Of a stretch of 7,797 nt of DNA, positions 5,849-7,797 are shown one piece after another. The stretch spans positions 1 through 7,797 of the forward strand of contig DMPB01000037.1 in NCBI GenBank assembly GCA_003456175.1, read 5' to 3'. Numbering within the stretch: position 1 is the stretch's first letter; each line of letters opens with the position of its first letter. The stretch comes from Chitinophagaceae bacterium (GTDB lineage Bacteria > Bacteroidota > Bacteroidia > Chitinophagales > Chitinophagaceae). The position numbers and the translations under genes were made by a program. The notes under the pieces are model-generated. The model searched no databases, had not been told where the DNA came from, and saw nothing but the letters and a program-made list of their open reading frames with translations.

Positions 5849-7261
5849 TTATCGCAATAACCCAGCACTCCATTCTAAAGCATAGCGTGCTTTATAATAT
5901 TTGATGCGTGTGGCAGTTAATTTTTCTAACGTTTCGAGCGCCTTATTTTCTCGTGTATTAATCATAAACAAGCTGCTCTCACCATTGAAAAATCGTAACT
6001 CTTCGGCTCGTAACAATTTTGTGTAATTGGTATAAGCATTCTGTAGTAGTAGCAACTGCTGTTGGATGGTGTTAAACTCGGTAAAATAAAAGCGAATCTT
6101 ATTTTCTATTTCCCAACGTTTATTACTGAGTTGTAATTCTGTTTCTCGAATTTTAAACTGTGCTGCTTTGTAAGCACCACGGCCTTCACGTAAGAAGAGT
6201 GGCATTTTAACACTCAAGCCCCATTTGTAATTATTTTCAAACAGTTGCGCATTTGCATCTTTCAACACATAGTACCCTTTATTGAGTAAGTTGTACTTAA
6301 CATCTACATACGGCAGTAAGCTTTGAAATGCTAATCTGCGTTCAACATTCAGTGCGTTCAATTTAAAATCGTAGCTGCGTAGGCTGGGGTTTTCTGTAAT
6401 GGCTCTGTTCAAAAAATCGTTTAAGGTAGCCACCTGAATATCAACCTTAGTGAAGTTGATTGTGTCTGGACGAAAATTATCGGGTAGTAAGTACGCAGTA
6501 TCGCCTGTAGGCATCCATAAAAAATTGCTTATTTCAAGCATACTGTTACGCAGCTTAATGAGTGCCTCTGCTTGTGCTACCTGAAAACTTTGTAATTGTG
6601 CTTGTGCTTCAATGGTATCCATTTCGGCACGGTCGCCATTTGCAAAAGCAATTTTTACTAAACGAAAGCGTTCGCTACTTACTTGTACAAAACGACTATA
6701 TACATTGTATAGTTGGTAATAACCTGCCCAATTCCAATACGCTTGATAGGCATCAAACAACACATCGTTAAGTGCTGCTATACGTTCTTGTTCACTTAAA
6801 CTTCGGTAAGCTTCGGCCTTGAGTACACTGGCTCTGCGTTTATCCATCAAAAGGTTGCGAGCCAAGGGCATTTCAATACCTAAATAGCTGCTTTGCCCTG
6901 TAGTTGTTTCGCGTGTAATACGATCGCCACCGTTGTTTTCAATACCTGCTTTAATATTAGCGCCAAACCAGGTAGGCACTTTTACTTCAGGGTTGTTGTA
7001 GAAAAAGTATTTTTTGCCATCGAAGGTTTTGCGTTCTGAATTTAGCGATGCCGTTGGATCGAAGTTGCCACGAGCTGCGAGTAAATCGGCCTTAGCAATA
7101 TCTACTCTTAATGCTGCTTGCCTTGCTAATGGGTGGTATGCTCTTACTTGTTCTACAAATTCTTCGGCTGTGTACAAGCGTGGTAACGGATTTTGTTGTT
7201 GTGCTTGTACACCGGTTATGAGAAAGATGAAGAATAGACTATACAGTATGCGTTGCTTCAT
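5849..7261 (-). CDS. TolC-family outer-membrane efflux channel
   Basis: This 470-residue protein has a clear signal peptide (MKQRILYSLFFIFLITGVQA, cleavage likely after A20), followed by the pattern of the outer membrane efflux protein family: TAEEFVEQVRAYHPLARQAALRVDIAKADLLAARGNFDP (31-69), the first helix leading into a beta-strand segment, and a second similar repeat starting near LNDFLNRAITENPSLRSYDFKLNALNVERRLAFQSLLPYVDV. The two repeats are the standard internal duplication, each giving two long coiled-coil helices and two strands of the barrel. The length is typical. The protein should form a trimeric channel from outer membrane into periplasm. It lies 72 bases downstream of, and on the same strand as, the HlyD-family adaptor gene, so the two are probably one transcription unit exporting a common substrate. 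The visible sequence does not reveal the substrate. The ATG at 7261 is fixed by the signal peptide. Confidence 0.93.
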   Translation of the reverse strand: MKQRILYSLFFIFLITGVQAQQQNPLPRLYTAEEFVEQVRAYHPLARQAALRVDIAKADLLAARGNFDPTASLNSERKTFDGKKYFFYNNPEVKVPTWFGANIKAGIENNGGDRITRETTTGQSSYLGIEMPLARNLLMDKRRASVLKAEAYRSLSEQERIAALNDVLFDAYQAYWNWAGYYQLYNVYSRFVQVSSERFRLVKIAFANGDRAEMDTIEAQAQLQSFQVAQAEALIKLRNSMLEISNFLWMPTGDTAYLLPDNFRPDTINFTKVDIQVATLNDFLNRAITENPSLRSYDFKLNALNVERRLAFQSLLPYVDVKYNLLNKGYYVLKDANAQLFENNYKWGLSVKMPLFLREGRGAYKAAQFKIRETELQLSNKRWEIENKIRFYFTEFNTIQQQLLLLQNAYTNYTKLLRAEELRFFNGESSLFMINTRENKALETLEKLTATRIKYYKARYALEWSAGLLR

Positions 7262-7303
7262 GCGTTGTATATGCTTTGAATGTTTGTTAGATAGTGCGTT
7301 CGT

Positions 7304-7318
7304 ATTTACCGTAAGGTA
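7304..7318 (-). repeat. Intergenic repeat copy 5, between hlyD and tolC
   Basis: On the minus strand this reads TACCTTACGGTAAAT, an exact consensus copy. It begins 15 bases after the hlyD stop codon and 42 bases before the tolC start, within the 72-base gap of a probable operon. It is the only copy lying between co-directional genes. Confidence 0.7.
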
Positions 7319-7333
7319 TACTACTTGATGGCA

Positions 7334-7797
7334 CTATTTTTTCTTCTTGCCGTCTTTGCTTTTGCTGGCTACATCGTGCTTGTAATAATCGGGAGGGAAT
7401 CCGTTGATGTTTCGCCATAGTTCGTACCAAATAAATACATCTTTGAGTAGTGCAATACCGCTGGCACCGCCACCCATGCGGAGTTCTTTAGGCCATGGGC
7501 GGTCGTTGGCATCTTCAGATACTAACACACGAAACTTGCCATTATCGCTTACGTTGGTTTCTACGGCTACCACTTTGCCACCGAAAGTGCCATAACTAGC
7601 TTGCGGCCAACCACTAAATACAATGGCCGGAAAACCATCGAATACGAAACGTACTTTCTGACCAATACCTACCAATGGTAAATCGAGCGGCTCTACAAAC
7701 ATTTCAACAGCGTATTGTATGCTGGCGGGTACAATTTCAACAATCATATCGCCCTCTTTTACCATTTCGCCAATACCTGCCTTGCGGGCTTTAATTA
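7334..7797 (-). CDS. HlyD-family membrane-fusion (periplasmic adaptor) protein, C-terminal part
   Basis: The gene enters from the right edge, so only its last 153 residues are visible; the reading frame is open to the window edge, and the true start lies outside. The visible part begins with IKARKAGIGEMVKEGDMIVEIVP, the second half of the biotinyl-lipoyl-like domain (GExVKxGDxIxEIVP). It continues into the adaptor beta-barrel: the QYAVEMFVEPLDLPLVGIGQ strands, then VRFVFDGFPAIVFSGWP and GKVVAVETNVSDNGKFRVLV. The tail LLKDVFIWYELWRNINGFPPDYY and a lysine-rich end (DGKKKK) resemble Bacteroidota HlyD proteins. In this family the protein is anchored in the inner membrane by an N-terminal helix and bridges an inner-membrane pump to TolC. 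The adjacent TolC gene supports this. The pump, probably an ABC transporter, is expected just upstream outside the window (inference). An internal ATG at 7765 is not the start, because the lipoyl domain begins before it. Confidence 0.88.
   Translation of the reverse strand, partial: IKARKAGIGEMVKEGDMIVEIVPASIQYAVEMFVEPLDLPLVGIGQKVRFVFDGFPAIVFSGWPQASYGTFGGKVVAVETNVSDNGKFRVLVSEDANDRPWPKELRMGGGASGIALLKDVFIWYELWRNINGFPPDYYKHDVASKSKDGKKKK

Noticed and set aside
5647..5904. Plus-strand frame overlapping the unknown gene's end and the tolC 3' end
   Set aside because: It runs through the hairpin at 5790-5808 and into the antisense of tolC; there is no independent support for it.
7014..7328. Plus-strand frame antisense to the tolC signal peptide region
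   Set aside because: It is a shadow of tolC, whose signal peptide and family pattern are clear on the minus strand.
1..7797. CRISPR array, tRNA or rRNA genes, insertion sequence or defence system
   Set aside because: No regularly spaced repeats, cloverleaf or rRNA-like stretches, transposase motifs or recognised defence domains were found on either strand.

Overview
The window looks like chromosomal DNA of a Bacteroidota bacterium, probably a Chitinophagaceae-like relative. The basis is AT-leaning sequence, an Obg N-terminus and POT transporter of the Bacteroidota type, a lipoprotein whose lipobox cysteine is followed by KK, a Flavobacterium-like periplasmic GH65 enzyme, a HlyD protein ending in a WYELWRNINGFPPDYY-type tail, and no clear Shine-Dalgarno sites. 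The genus cannot be fixed from the sequence alone.

Layout, left to right. (1) The first 75 codons of the ribosome-assembly GTPase Obg run leftward off the window (226 to 1). (2) A divergent intergenic region with two short GC-rich palindromes leads to a proton-coupled oligopeptide (POT/PTR) transporter (461-2185, +), closed by a strong intrinsic terminator (2216-2250). (3) An AT-rich stretch precedes a small lipoprotein of unknown function (2452-3051, +). (4) Convergent to it is a secreted GH65 glycosidase (5211 to 3160, -) with both glutamates expected of an inverting kojibiose-hydrolase-like enzyme. (5) Divergent from that is a small cytoplasmic protein of unknown function (5319-5762, +), followed by a hairpin. 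(6) A TolC-family outer-membrane channel (7261 to 5849, -) lies downstream of the C-terminal half of a HlyD-family membrane-fusion protein (7797 to 7334, -). The pair belongs to a trans-envelope export system whose inner-membrane pump should lie beyond the right edge.

The genes do not form one pathway. Peptide uptake, periplasmic alpha-glucoside hydrolysis and trans-envelope export are separate housekeeping or accessory functions. The only clearly cooperating genes are hlyD and tolC.

The most notable non-gene signal is a short near-palindromic repeat, consensus TACCTTACGGTAAAT. It occurs five times in 7.8 kb, always outside genes and always in the 3' flank of a gene, and never in the two divergent promoter regions. 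Two copies face each other at 3104-3149 as a 17-bp-arm hairpin between convergent genes. This resembles the REP/BIME arrangement known from enterobacteria and is the best candidate for something undescribed. I found no CRISPR array, transposase, rRNA, tRNA or defence system.
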